Notes under the pieces: model-generated | The model's database searches: none | Seen by the model: only the letters and a program-made list of their open reading frames with translations | Told to the model about the DNA's origin: nothing | Source of the DNA: Fibrisoma limi BUZ 3 | Lineage (GTDB): Bacteria > Bacteroidota > Bacteroidia > Cytophagales > Spirosomataceae | Assembly (NCBI RefSeq): GCF_000296815.2 | Contig: NZ_CAIT01000001.1 | Location: 1-52,536, forward strand | Direction: 5' to 3' | DNA length: 52,536 bases | Made by a program: the position numbers and the translations under genes | Shown: in pieces, positions 8,581-16,653 of the stretch | Numbering within the stretch: the first letter of the stretch is position 1 | Layout of the letters: the number at the start of each line of letters is the position of its first letter

Positions 8581-9708
8581 CTATTGGGGAAACTGACTCT
8601 TATCTAAGCCCGGAATGATGCGCAGGGCGTTTTTGTAATACACCTTCTTCAATACGTCATCGGGCAGAGCCAGGCCGTACATCCGCCAGAATGCGTGGTA
8701 CTTTTTGTGGTAAGGAAAGTACTCGTCGTCAGTTTCCAGGACCCGGAAGTACGTTGAGTATTCAGAAGGAACCCAGCTATCCTTACCAAACAGAATCCGG
8801 TCCTGGTTCTTCACGAAGAAGTTGTGGGCAGCGCGTGGCTGACGACCCAGCTCAGCAATAACAGCCCCAATTTCGACCACCATGTTCGGAAAGGCCTTCA
8901 TTAGGCTGTCCAATTTGTTGAGGTTGTTGGGATACCAGCCCATGTGGGCATTGATGAACGTCGTTTTGGGATGTTTGCGAAAGACGTTATGCTGCTCAGC
9001 AATCAGTTGCTCCCACGCTACCGGGTTGTTATCGCTGCGTTTGCGGCCGGGGTGCAGTTTCAACTCAAGCCAGCGCTCGTTAAACCGGTCCATGGGGTCC
9101 CAGAACGGCTTCGGATCGGCGGTATGAATCAACACAGGAATGCCCAGTTCGCCACATTTCGCCCAGATCGGGTCCAGACGCGGGTCGTCTACCCGAACAC
9201 GTTTGCCCTCCGAATCTTTTACGTTAAACCCGAGGCTTTTGTAAATTTTCAGGCCTTTCGCGCCTTTCCTGACGTCCTCTTCGAGCGTTCGGACGGCCTG
9301 GTCGGTCCAGCTTTTCTCCCCAACACCGGCAAAGTTGATGTTGGTGAACAGCGCGATTCGTTTCGGATTCGTTTTCTGGATGTTGGTCAGCGCTCCATCG
9401 AAAAACTTCGTGCTCTCGGCTGTATTGCTGCTGAAACCACGGCCGCTCAGGTTCACCATCAGCCCCATATTCAGTGCATCCATCTGAGCAATGAGGGAAT
9501 TCAGGTCGGCCCGGTCCATCTCATACTGGTGGTTGTGTACGTCGATGAACGGGTACTTGGCCCGGGTCAGCTTATGTTCGGCAACCTTAAGCGTCGATAC
9601 GGGTTCGTATTCTTCAAAGTCAACCGGGCCGTCTGGGGTGGAGACCTTAGGTTGGGCGTAGGCCAGGCTTGCGGTAAGTAGTAAAGGCAGAATCAGGTTG
9701 TTACGCAT
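8581..9708 (-). CDS. Exported amidohydrolase-family (PF04909-like) metal-dependent hydrolase
   Basis: A 375-residue protein with a signal peptide (MRNNLILPLLLTASLAYAQ). The TIM-barrel metal site begins with DVHNH at residues 56-60, continues with VLIHTADP and FINAHMGW, and ends with the FGKDSW aspartate. This is the amidohydrolase-2 pattern, shared by decarboxylases and lactonases, so the reaction is not settled. Export to the periplasm is expected. It follows ispF by 14 bases on the same strand. The next gene downstream encodes a dipeptide epimerase, separated by a palindromic repeat. Confidence 0.8.
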   Translation of the reverse strand: MRNNLILPLLLTASLAYAQPKVSTPDGPVDFEEYEPVSTLKVAEHKLTRAKYPFIDVHNHQYEMDRADLNSLIAQMDALNMGLMVNLSGRGFSSNTAESTKFFDGALTNIQKTNPKRIALFTNINFAGVGEKSWTDQAVRTLEEDVRKGAKGLKIYKSLGFNVKDSEGKRVRVDDPRLDPIWAKCGELGIPVLIHTADPKPFWDPMDRFNERWLELKLHPGRKRSDNNPVAWEQLIAEQHNVFRKHPKTTFINAHMGWYPNNLNKLDSLMKAFPNMVVEIGAVIAELGRQPRAAHNFFVKNQDRILFGKDSWVPSEYSTYFRVLETDDEYFPYHKKYHAFWRMYGLALPDDVLKKVYYKNALRIIPGLDKSQFPQ

Positions 9709-9722
9709 AGTCAGTCTTGTAA

Positions 9723-10202
9723 TTAATCCTTAAAGATAAGCGCTACGCAATGAGCCGCAATGCCTTCCTGCCGCCCGACAAAACCCATATGCTCGGACGT
9801 AGTCGCTTTGATCGAAATATCTTCTTCCGGAATCTGCATGACCTTTGCCAGGCATTCCTTCATGGCCGGGATGTGGGGGTTGAGTTTTGGCTCCTGCAGC
9901 ACCACCGTTACGTCCACATTTGATACGTCGTAGCCAGCGCCACGGACCATTTTCAGAACTTCGGTCAGCAGCAGTTTACTATCGACGCCCTTCCAGCGCG
10001 GATCTTTGTCGGAGAAGTGGTAGCCAATGTTCCGCATATTGGCCGCTCCCAGCAGCGCGTCGCAGAGCACGTGGCAGACAATATCGGCGTCGGAATGCCC
10101 GACGGGGCCGTGTGTATGGGGGATGAGAATGCCGCCGAGCCAGAACGGTCGGCCCTCGGCAAGTTGGTGAACGTCGTATCCTTGTCCTACGCGGATTTTC
10201 AC
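9723..10202 (-). CDS. ispF: 2-C-methyl-D-erythritol 2,4-cyclodiphosphate synthase
   Basis: IspF cyclises CDP-methylerythritol 2-phosphate to methylerythritol 2,4-cyclodiphosphate, releasing CMP, in the non-mevalonate isoprenoid pathway. At 159 residues it has the normal length. The metal ligands D10, H12 and H44 are present (GYDVHQL and DADIVCHVLCDALLGA), and the CDP-binding tail ATTSEHMGFVGRQEGIAAHC is intact. The start is a GTG, because the frame has a stop four codons upstream and no ATG alternative. The preceding 187 bases separate it from the M16 peptidase gene. Confidence 0.97.
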   Translation of the reverse strand: MKIRVGQGYDVHQLAEGRPFWLGGILIPHTHGPVGHSDADIVCHVLCDALLGAANMRNIGYHFSDKDPRWKGVDSKLLLTEVLKMVRGAGYDVSNVDVTVVLQEPKLNPHIPAMKECLAKVMQIPEEDISIKATTSEHMGFVGRQEGIAAHCVALIFKD

Positions 10203-10389
10203 AGTGGGTTGTTAATTGGTGGGTTGATAAAAGCCGGTTTTTATAGCCATAGGCCGTCTGGCGGCTGTATTAATTGCCTTGTCGATTGCGTCGAAACCGG
10301 ACATCCTGTCTGTGACGTATTCCAAATCCTGTCGAAAAACGAACGGAAAGTTTAACTCTTTCGCGTCGTCAGCAAGAAATAGGCTCGAC

Positions 10390-11625
10390 CTACGCGGCCC
10401 GATAATACAGCGTGGAGCAGTTGTCTTTGCGGAGAACCTGCTGCGCCATGCGCTGCACATCGGCTGGCGTAACGGCCTGAATCTTGTCGGCTTCCTGGTT
10501 AACCAGTTCGGGATCACCGGCGTTGGCGGCAAACGCCAGGTTCATAGCCCGGTTCAGCAACTCCACTTCCGAGAATGCCAGCGTGGCTTCGGCCTGGTTT
10601 TTGACCTTGGCCAGTTCCTCATCGGCTACCGGGTTATCGATCAGATCCTGTACAACGGCTTCAACGGCAGCATCGGCTTCCTCTAACGTAACGCCTTCGT
10701 TCAGTGTGCCCTGAATAACCAGCAGACCCGGATCGGCGGAGGATGTGATGTAAGCCGAGATATTATTGAACAGTGGATTCTGCCGCAGCAGTTGCTGATA
10801 CAGTCTCGACGATTTGCTACGTCCCAGCATGTCGCTCAGCAAGTCCGTGGCCTGGAAGTCCGGATCGAAGCGCCCGGGCATGTGGTACGCTTTATACAGG
10901 GCGTTGAGTGGTACGTTGGCGCTGGTTTCGAGTTTCCGGGCTTCGGTCTGAACCGGTTCATTCGGTAATTGACGAACGTAAGGATCGCCCGCCGGGATGG
11001 GGGCAAACCACTTCTGACATAACTGCTTTACCTGCTCGACCGTTACATTGCCGGCCACGACCAGCACCGCATTATTGGGCAGGTAGTATTTGAAAAAGAA
11101 TGATTTAACGTCGTCGAGGGTGGCGTTTTCAATGTGGCTGATGTCCTTGCCGATGGTCGCCCAGCGGTACGGATGCTGCTGATAAGCCAGTGGGCGCATT
11201 TTTAGCCACACGTCGCCGTAGGGTTGGTTCAGATACCGCTGCTTAAACTCCTCAATCACAACTTTCTGCTGCACATCCAGCACCTGCGGATCGAACGAGA
11301 GGCTCAGCATCCGGTCCGATTCGAGCCAGAATGCCGTTTCGAGATTCGCCGAAGGCAGCGTGATGTAGTAATTGGTGATGTCGGGGCTGGTGAAGGCGTT
11401 ATTCTCCCCGCCCACTTTCTGCAACGGCTCGTCGTAGCTCGGAATGTGTCTGGAACCACCAAACATCAGGTGTTCAAACAAATGGGCAAAGCCTGTCCGG
11501 TTCGGATCTTCGTCGCGTGAACCGACGTTGTACAGAATATTAACTGCGGCTATTGGGGTTGATTCGTCTTCGTGGACGTATACCCGTAATCCGTTATCTA
11601 AAACAAAGTGCTCGTAATGAATCAT
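10390..11625 (-). CDS. M16-family zinc metallopeptidase (pitrilysin/processing-peptidase type)
   Basis: A 411-residue protein beginning MIHYEHFVLDNGLRVYV. The inverted zinc motif HxxEH is at residues 48-52 (HLFEH), and the distal Glu ligand lies in the VIEEFKQRYLNQPYGDVW region. It has one active and one inactive M16 half and no signal peptide, like bacterial processing-peptidase homologues. The open frame runs on upstream to 12090, but that extension lacks M16 sequence and overlaps the divergent TPR gene, so ATG 11625 is the start. A well-formed promoter supports this choice. Confidence 0.93.
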   Translation of the reverse strand: MIHYEHFVLDNGLRVYVHEDESTPIAAVNILYNVGSRDEDPNRTGFAHLFEHLMFGGSRHIPSYDEPLQKVGGENNAFTSPDITNYYITLPSANLETAFWLESDRMLSLSFDPQVLDVQQKVVIEEFKQRYLNQPYGDVWLKMRPLAYQQHPYRWATIGKDISHIENATLDDVKSFFFKYYLPNNAVLVVAGNVTVEQVKQLCQKWFAPIPAGDPYVRQLPNEPVQTEARKLETSANVPLNALYKAYHMPGRFDPDFQATDLLSDMLGRSKSSRLYQQLLRQNPLFNNISAYITSSADPGLLVIQGTLNEGVTLEEADAAVEAVVQDLIDNPVADEELAKVKNQAEATLAFSEVELLNRAMNLAFAANAGDPELVNQEADKIQAVTPADVQRMAQQVLRKDNCSTLYYRAA

Positions 11626-11671
11626 GCCAAACTTTTTGCGAAAAAGCCTCGTTAAGCAACTCGCAGTACAA

Positions 11672-11703
11672 CAAATGTACGGCCCTCGCCGTATAGAATC
11701 AAA
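11672..11703 (-). promoter_or_regulatory. Bacteroidota-type promoter of the M16 peptidase gene
   Basis: On the minus strand TTTG (11700-11703) and TACATTTG (11672-11679) are separated by exactly 20 bases, a perfect match to both Bacteroidota promoter elements. A start near 11666 gives a leader of about 41 bases to ATG 11625, which also argues against any start further upstream. Confidence 0.65.
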
Positions 11704-11712
11704 CGTCGTTAC

Positions 11713-12843
11713 ATGGTGCCTACGCTCCGCATCCTGAAAGCTTTTTTTTTCACCATTCTTACGTCCCTGCCTGCTTTGACGAATGGGCAGGTGCTGACTG
11801 ATCCCAGTCTTCAACAGACCATTCAGCAGGCGTTGGATAAGATCTACAACATGGAGTTCGATGAAGCCGAGACCCTCATCCGACAAATTCGAACCCGGTA
11901 TCCGCAACACCCGGTCGGACCAATTCTGCGCGCTACGCAACTCGAGCTTCAATACCTGCCGGTTCATGAAAACACGGCTGCAACGGCGCAATTCACTCAG
12001 GCCACGCTGCAGGGACTTGAACAGGCGAAACGAATGCTGGGGCGTAATGAAAAGGACCCTGAAGCTATCTTTTTTGCCCTGACGGCACATAGCTATTTAG
12101 CTTCTCTGTATAACAACCAGGGGGAGTCTTTAAAAGCCGTTTCCGAGTCGAAAAAGGCGTATACCTACATGAAGGATGGCTTCGCGTTGATGAATAAAAG
12201 CACGGATTTTTACTTCACGACGGGCTTATACAACTACTACGTGAAGCGCTATCCGATGGACCATCCGGTAGTCCGGCCGTTTATGTTTTTCTTCCAGGAC
12301 GGCGATATGCAGACTGGATTGAAGCAGATGGACGTTGCTACGCGAAAAGCGTTATTTATGCGACCCGTCGCCTGCTATTATCTGGCGCATATTTACCTCA
12401 AGCATGAAAATCAGCCAGCAAAGGCTATTGGCTATACCAAATACCTGGCGGATAAATATCCCAACAACCCACTGTTCGCGATGATTAACGCAGAAACGTT
12501 GCTGCTATCCGGGCGGTATGCAGAGGCTCAGCCCTATGTGCAGCAGCTACGGCAGATTCAGCATAAGCTGGTTCCGTTGGCTGTCAGAGTGTTTGATGGC
12601 CTGCTGCAGGAACATCTGTCAAAGAACGATCGGGAAGCGGCTGCGAACTATCAGGCAGCCTTGAAATTACCTTACAACCGAGCCTACACGATGGAATACA
12701 ATGCCATGGCCTGCGCCGGTTTGGCCCGTATTGCGGCCCGGGCTAATGATCCAAACCGGGCGAAAGAATACTACAAGCGGGTGCTTAAGATCAGTGAGTA
12801 CAAGGGCCTGGTTCGCGAAGCAAAGAACTACACAAAAAGCTGA
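11713..12843 (+). CDS. Exported tetratricopeptide-repeat protein, function unknown
   Basis: A 376-residue protein with an N-terminal export signal (LRILKAFFFTILTSLPALTNGQ). The remainder is alpha-helical with TPR-like units, for example ALDKIYNMEFDEAETLIRQI, ARYAEAQPYV-like segments around residue 270 and a final DPNRAKEYYKRVLKIS. TPRs mediate protein-protein contacts, and no catalytic motif is visible. It is divergent from the M16 gene, with starts 87 bases apart, and it is followed after 65 bases by the phosphotriesterase homologue on the same strand. Confidence 0.75.
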   Translation: MVPTLRILKAFFFTILTSLPALTNGQVLTDPSLQQTIQQALDKIYNMEFDEAETLIRQIRTRYPQHPVGPILRATQLELQYLPVHENTAATAQFTQATLQGLEQAKRMLGRNEKDPEAIFFALTAHSYLASLYNNQGESLKAVSESKKAYTYMKDGFALMNKSTDFYFTTGLYNYYVKRYPMDHPVVRPFMFFFQDGDMQTGLKQMDVATRKALFMRPVACYYLAHIYLKHENQPAKAIGYTKYLADKYPNNPLFAMINAETLLLSGRYAEAQPYVQQLRQIQHKLVPLAVRVFDGLLQEHLSKNDREAAANYQAALKLPYNRAYTMEYNAMACAGLARIAARANDPNRAKEYYKRVLKISEYKGLVREAKNYTKS

Positions 12844-12908
12844 GGTATTACGTAATTGCGTAGTTTGGCGGTGCATTCAATAGATTCCGTTGGATGTGTC
12901 GGTTTGCT

Positions 12909-13907
12909 ATGTCATACGATCGTCGCCGTTTTCTCCAAACCATTCTCGCCGGAGCTTCATCTCTGGCTTTTCGTTCGTCGGGCCGGATAATGACCGTTCG
13001 TGGGCCAATCGGGGCTGATCAACTGGGCCTGACGCTTATTCACGAACACGTATTGGTGGATTTCATAGGAGCCGATAAAACCGGTTATGGCCGTTGGAAC
13101 CGGGATAAAGTCGCAGCTACGATGCTGCCTTATCTCCAGGAGCTAAAACAGCTTGGTTGCCAGGCGATTCTCGACTGCACTCCGGCTTACCTGGGCAAGG
13201 ACCCACGACTATTGGCCCGGTTATCGGCGGAGTCCGGGATTCATATTCTGACCAACACCGGCTACTACGGCGCGGTTGACAACAAGTTTCTGCCACCGCA
13301 TGCGTTTACCGAAACCGCCGACCAGCTCGCCGATCGCTGGGTCGCTGACTTTGAAAAAGGTATTGAGGATACGGGTATCAAACCGGGCTTCATTAAGATT
13401 GGCGTCAATCCCGGCCCGCTATCGGATATGCACCGTAAACTGATCACGGCTGCCGCCCGAACCCATAAGCGGACAGGATTGACCATTTGCTCACATACCG
13501 GCCCCTACGTACCGGCCTTTGAGCAGATCGACATTGTGAAGCAGGAAGGCGTTCGGCCCGACGCGTTCGTGTGGGTACACGCGCAGGGGAACAACATGTC
13601 TCATTACGCCCGGGCCGTTCGGGATGGAGCGTGGGTGAGCCTGGATGGACTCGATAACAGCAACGTAGACAAGTACGTCGAGACACTGTTGCTGATGAAA
13701 GAGAACAAATTCTTACATCGTACGCTGCTTTCCCACGATGCCGGCTGGTACGACCCCGAAAAACCCGACGGCGGTAACATGGGTCGCGAGTATACGGTGT
13801 TGTTCAAGCGCCTGATGCCAGAACTGAAAAAGAAAGGATTTACAAAACGGGATTTCAGACAGATTCTGATCGACAATCCGGTTGAAGCGTTTAGGCTAAC
13901 TGTTTGA
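12909..13907 (+). CDS. Tat-exported phosphotriesterase-family protein
   Basis: A 332-residue amidohydrolase-superfamily protein related to phosphotriesterases and their lactonase relatives. The binuclear metal site is visible: HEH (LIHEHV, residues 45-47), the carboxylated lysine in GFIKIG (residue 163), His in TICSHTG, His in WVHAQG, and Asp in LLSHDAGWY. The N-terminus YDRRRFLQTILAGASSLAF is a twin-arginine signal, so the folded enzyme is probably exported. An ATG at 12894 would add five residues and is also possible. The native substrate is unknown; relatives often hydrolyse lactones. Its stop lies 5 bases from the stop of convergent dnaX. Confidence 0.85.
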   Translation: MSYDRRRFLQTILAGASSLAFRSSGRIMTVRGPIGADQLGLTLIHEHVLVDFIGADKTGYGRWNRDKVAATMLPYLQELKQLGCQAILDCTPAYLGKDPRLLARLSAESGIHILTNTGYYGAVDNKFLPPHAFTETADQLADRWVADFEKGIEDTGIKPGFIKIGVNPGPLSDMHRKLITAAARTHKRTGLTICSHTGPYVPAFEQIDIVKQEGVRPDAFVWVHAQGNNMSHYARAVRDGAWVSLDGLDNSNVDKYVETLLLMKENKFLHRTLLSHDAGWYDPEKPDGGNMGREYTVLFKRLMPELKKKGFTKRDFRQILIDNPVEAFRLTV

Positions 13908-13912
13908 CCAGA

Positions 13913-15774
13913 TCAATAGTCAACCTCTAACCCCAGCGCCTTTCGCAGCTCATGAAGTGCCGGATTCTTTTCGGCCATGTAGTTGAACTTATCCAGCGGG
14001 CTGTAGATGAGTTTTTTTGTTTCAATAACCACTACCTCGTGTTCAATCGTGATCTGGCTGTTTTGCAGCGTATCGCGCAGACAGGCAAGGAGATCGGGTT
14101 TTAACTCGGTGAGAATGTCCACCTGCAACCGATTATCGAGGGTCAGGTGAATGGCTGTGCCTTCCAGCCGCAAGTCACGATTCAGTACCAGTTGTTCGCT
14201 CATGGAGCCGGTCTGTCGCTGCCGTTGCTGCGCAAAAGAATCCCAGCAGGCTTTCAACTGCTCGAAAATGAACGGCTTATCCGGTCGGGTAGGAGCCACA
14301 ACCGCTACCGCCTGATCGGTATTGGCCGAACCCGCCGTTGGCGTAGCGGTCAGACTTACCGTAGTACGTAGTCGGCTCGTTGGTGGGAGGGGCCGGGGAG
14401 GCAGCGGATTTTTGGTTGTACTGGCAACTGCCGGTTGAGCAGCATGGGCCACGGCCGTGCCGTTCGTATGCGGAGTAGCCTCATGGTGAGTGGACAGGCC
14501 ATTGGCTGGCTTATAACCGTTGACCGGCTCGCTGGTAATCGGATGCGTTTCGAGCGGAATTCCGGACGTAGCAGCTACGGGTTCGCTTCCGTTAAGCGAT
14601 GGTATGCTGTTTTTTTTTCGGCCCCGTTGAGCGGTGCCTCTGAGGGAGCCGTAGTGGGTAACGTGTTCCAGTCCAGTACGTTGCGCAGGTTAGCCAGCTT
14701 CATCAACGCCAGCTCCACGTGCAGCCGCTGGTCTTTTGCCTGTTTGAAGTTGATGTCGCACTGCCCGCCGATGCTCAGCGCCGACAGCAAAAACGACATA
14801 GGTGCCTTGGCCGACTGCTCCAGGTACTGTCGCCGGACGTTTTCGGTCACCTGCAATAGCTGCACCGTTGCCTGATCTTTACAGACGAGCAGATCACGGA
14901 AGTGGCGGCATAAACCCACAACAAACTGGTGCACATCAAAACCTTTCCGCAGGATTTCGTCCAGCGTGAGCAGACTTTGGGTCAGGTCGCCCGTCAGCAG
15001 TTGGTCCGTGAGTTTGAAGTAATAATCGTAATCGAGGATGTGCAGATTGTCCAGCACTTCCTTATACCGAATAGTCCGGTCGGCCGAGAACGTAACGTTC
15101 AGATCGAACATCGATAGGGCGTCGCGCAGACCGCCATCGGCCTTCTGAGCAATCAGATCAAGCGCGTCGGACTCGGCCGTTATGCTTTCCTTTTGCGCAA
15201 TGCTGGCCAGGTGACTGGCAATGTGTTGCGGCTGAATCCGGTTGAAATCAAAAATCTGACAGCGCGACAGGATTGTCGGCAGGATTTTATGTTTCTCAGT
15301 AGTCGCCAGAATAAAAATAGCGTACGAAGGTGGTTCTTCCAGTGTCTTCAGAAAGGCATTGAAAGCCGCCGACGAGAGCATATGCACCTCGTCAATGATA
15401 TAGATTTTGTATTTGCCGGACTGGGGCGGATACCGTACCTGATCAATCAGATTACGGATGTCCTCAACGGAGTTATTAGAAGCCGCATCCAGTTCGTGGA
15501 TGTTAAAGGAAGCACTCTGGTTGAAGCTCGTGCAGGACTCGCACTCGTTGCAGGCTTCGCCCTCGGGCGTTAGGTTATGGCAATTGATGGTTTTGGCCAG
15601 AATCCGGGCGCAGGTCGTTTTGCCGACCCCGCGCGGTCCACAGAACAGGAAAGCCTGAGCCAAGTGATTGGTTTTGATGGCATTCTTGAGCGTAGTGGTG
15701 ATATGCTCCTGCCCAACGACCGTATCAAAGGTCGCGGGCCGGTACTTTCGGGCTGAGACCACAAAATTTTCCAT
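13913..15774 (-). CDS. dnaX: DNA polymerase III tau subunit, predicted -1 frameshift product of dnaX
   Basis: The clamp-loader subunit tau is expected to be made when the reading frame shifts by -1 in the A9 run at 14610-14618. From that run the -1 frame stays open without a stop to 13913, giving about 620 residues. The added part is a proline-, threonine- and alanine-rich linker followed by a folded domain (KPFIFEQLKACWDSFAQQ, ending ALGLEVDY), as expected for the tau C-terminal polymerase-contact region. The two frames are not an obvious sequencing error, because the zero-frame product alone is a complete gamma-like protein. The start MENFVVSARKYRP at 15774 is preferred over an ATG five codons upstream. 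Confidence 0.85.
14575..15774 (-). CDS. dnaX: DNA polymerase III gamma-like subunit, zero-frame product of dnaX
   Basis: Without frameshifting, translation ends at the TAG at 14575, giving 399 residues. This part holds the AAA+ ATPase: Walker A GPRGVGKT at 46-53, a four-cysteine zinc module (CHNLTPEGEACNECESC), IIDEVHML as Walker B and a sensor-1 region (ILATTEKHKILPTILSRC), plus the clamp-loader collar domain to about 370. It corresponds in extent to E. coli gamma. The last 11 residues after the A9 run (TAYHRLTEANP) are specific to this form. Confidence 0.85.
   Translation of the reverse strand: MENFVVSARKYRPATFDTVVGQEHITTTLKNAIKTNHLAQAFLFCGPRGVGKTTCARILAKTINCHNLTPEGEACNECESCTSFNQSASFNIHELDAASNNSVEDIRNLIDQVRYPPQSGKYKIYIIDEVHMLSSAAFNAFLKTLEEPPSYAIFILATTEKHKILPTILSRCQIFDFNRIQPQHIASHLASIAQKESITAESDALDLIAQKADGGLRDALSMFDLNVTFSADRTIRYKEVLDNLHILDYDYYFKLTDQLLTGDLTQSLLTLDEILRKGFDVHQFVVGLCRHFRDLLVCKDQATVQLLQVTENVRRQYLEQSAKAPMSFLLSALSIGGQCDINFKQAKDQRLHVELALMKLANLRNVLDWNTLPTTAPSEAPLNGAEKKTAYHRLTEANP
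14583..14618 (-). promoter_or_regulatory. dnaX recoding site: A9 slippery run plus downstream hairpin
   Basis: On the minus strand nine consecutive A (14618-14610) are read as gAA AAA AAA A. Ten bases later a hairpin follows: TCGCTT and AAGCGA (14599-14594 and 14588-14583) with a 5-base loop. Slipping back one base, or adding one A during transcription, joins the gamma frame to the open tau frame. E. coli dnaX uses -1 ribosomal frameshifting and Thermus dnaX uses transcriptional slippage on A9; which applies here cannot be told from sequence. Confidence 0.8.
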
Positions 15775-15866
15775 ACCGCAAGTTAGCATTCAGGGGGCGG
15801 ATTTCAAACGGAAATCTGGCTCGAAACTGCCTGCTGATGGCGATCTTTCACAACCAAAATGCGATT

Positions 15867-15906
15867 AAACAGCCACGCCTTTCCGATCGGAAAGGCGTGG
15901 CTGTTT
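15867..15906 (-). terminator. Perfect 40-bp palindrome, probable terminator of the ArgA-like gene
   Basis: Twenty bases (AAACAGCCACGCCTTTCCGA) are followed immediately by their exact reverse complement, centred on CGATCG. It starts 18 bases after the stop of the acetyltransferase gene and lies upstream of dnaX. As RNA it makes a long GC-rich stem with A/T flanks, as in Bacteroidota terminators. It is symmetric, so it could work from either strand. The absence of a separate loop is unusual. Confidence 0.7.
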
Positions 15907-15924
15907 ATCATTGTATGGGCGGAC

Positions 15925-16653
15925 TCAATGAACAGGTTCCAGTTCCCGCTCCGGTTTGCGCTGACGATCATGAAGATGCAGACGCAGCAGAATACGTTCC
16001 TTTAACCGCATCCAGCGCTCATACAATTTGGATTCTTTCAAGAAGTTCCACTTTTCGTTTTTCTCCGTTTTCTTATGCTCTTCCGGGTCATAGAGCATAC
16101 CTGTGCAGAGGCAGTGCTTGCGGTTTGTCCGGCTCAGAATGTCGTAGTTAACACAGGTTTGGCAGCCTTTCCAGAACGCTTCGTCGGCGGGGAGTTCGCT
16201 GAGTGTTACGGGCTGGTAGCCTAAGTCGGAATTTATCTTCATCACGGCCAGACTCGTTGTCAGACCGATAATTTTAGCCTCAGGAAAGCGCGTCCGCGAC
16301 AACTCAAATGCTTTCGCTTTGATGCGCGTAGCAATACCGCTCTTGCGATGTTCAGGGTGCACGATCAGGCCGGAATTGGCCACAAACTTACCGTGATCCC
16401 AGGTCTCGACGTAGCAAAAACCAACCCACTCACCCGAGAGTGTGGTGGCGATAATGGCTTTGCCTTCGAGCATTTTTTCCATTACGTAGATAGGCGAACG
16501 CTTGGCAATTCCCGTCCCGCGGGCTTTGGCGCTCTGCTCCATCTCTTTGCATATGGTTTCGGCCAGCCGCAGATGATTCTCGTTGGCGACCTGAACAATG
16601 AATTGATCGTTGACTACTTCGTGGTTGACCATCGTCGTTTTTTGTGCGATCAT
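15925..16653 (-). CDS. GNAT acetyltransferase resembling the Bacteroidota ArgA-like (N-acetylglutamate synthase) family
   Basis: A 242-residue protein with a GNAT core at about 20-150: AKARGTGIAKRSP, then GFCYVETWDHGKFVANSGLIVHPEHRKSGIATRIKAKAF (CoA loop), then LTTSLAVMKINSDLGY. A cysteine-bearing segment follows (FWKGCQTCVNYDIL and KHCLCTGMLYDP) and then a basic tail. From memory this matches the acetyltransferase found beside argG in Bacteroidota arginine clusters and thought to acetylate glutamate. Here no arginine gene is adjacent, so the role is uncertain. The start is also uncertain (MVNHEV at residue 8 is an alternative). A 40-bp palindrome follows it. Confidence 0.75.
   Translation of the reverse strand: MIAQKTTMVNHEVVNDQFIVQVANENHLRLAETICKEMEQSAKARGTGIAKRSPIYVMEKMLEGKAIIATTLSGEWVGFCYVETWDHGKFVANSGLIVHPEHRKSGIATRIKAKAFELSRTRFPEAKIIGLTTSLAVMKINSDLGYQPVTLSELPADEAFWKGCQTCVNYDILSRTNRKHCLCTGMLYDPEEHKKTEKNEKWNFLKESKLYERWMRLKERILLRLHLHDRQRKPERELEPVH

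Noticed and set aside
8944-9681. Long plus-strand open frame of 245 codons
   Set aside because: It lies wholly inside the amidohydrolase gene on the other strand, and its translation shows no recognisable domain. The minus-strand gene has full family motifs.
11626-12090. Upstream extension of the M16 peptidase reading frame
   Set aside because: The extension overlaps the well-supported TPR gene on the other strand, has no M16 similarity, and lies upstream of a good promoter that would not transcribe it.
12909-13907. Calling the phosphotriesterase homologue an organophosphate-degrading enzyme
   Set aside because: Metal-binding residues alone do not give this activity. Most family members are lactonases or have unknown substrates.
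13913-14452. Separate 179-codon gene starting at a GTG at 14452
   Set aside because: The same frame is open without a stop back to the A9 run in dnaX and encodes the expected tau linker and C-terminal domain, so it is treated as the frameshifted part of dnaX.
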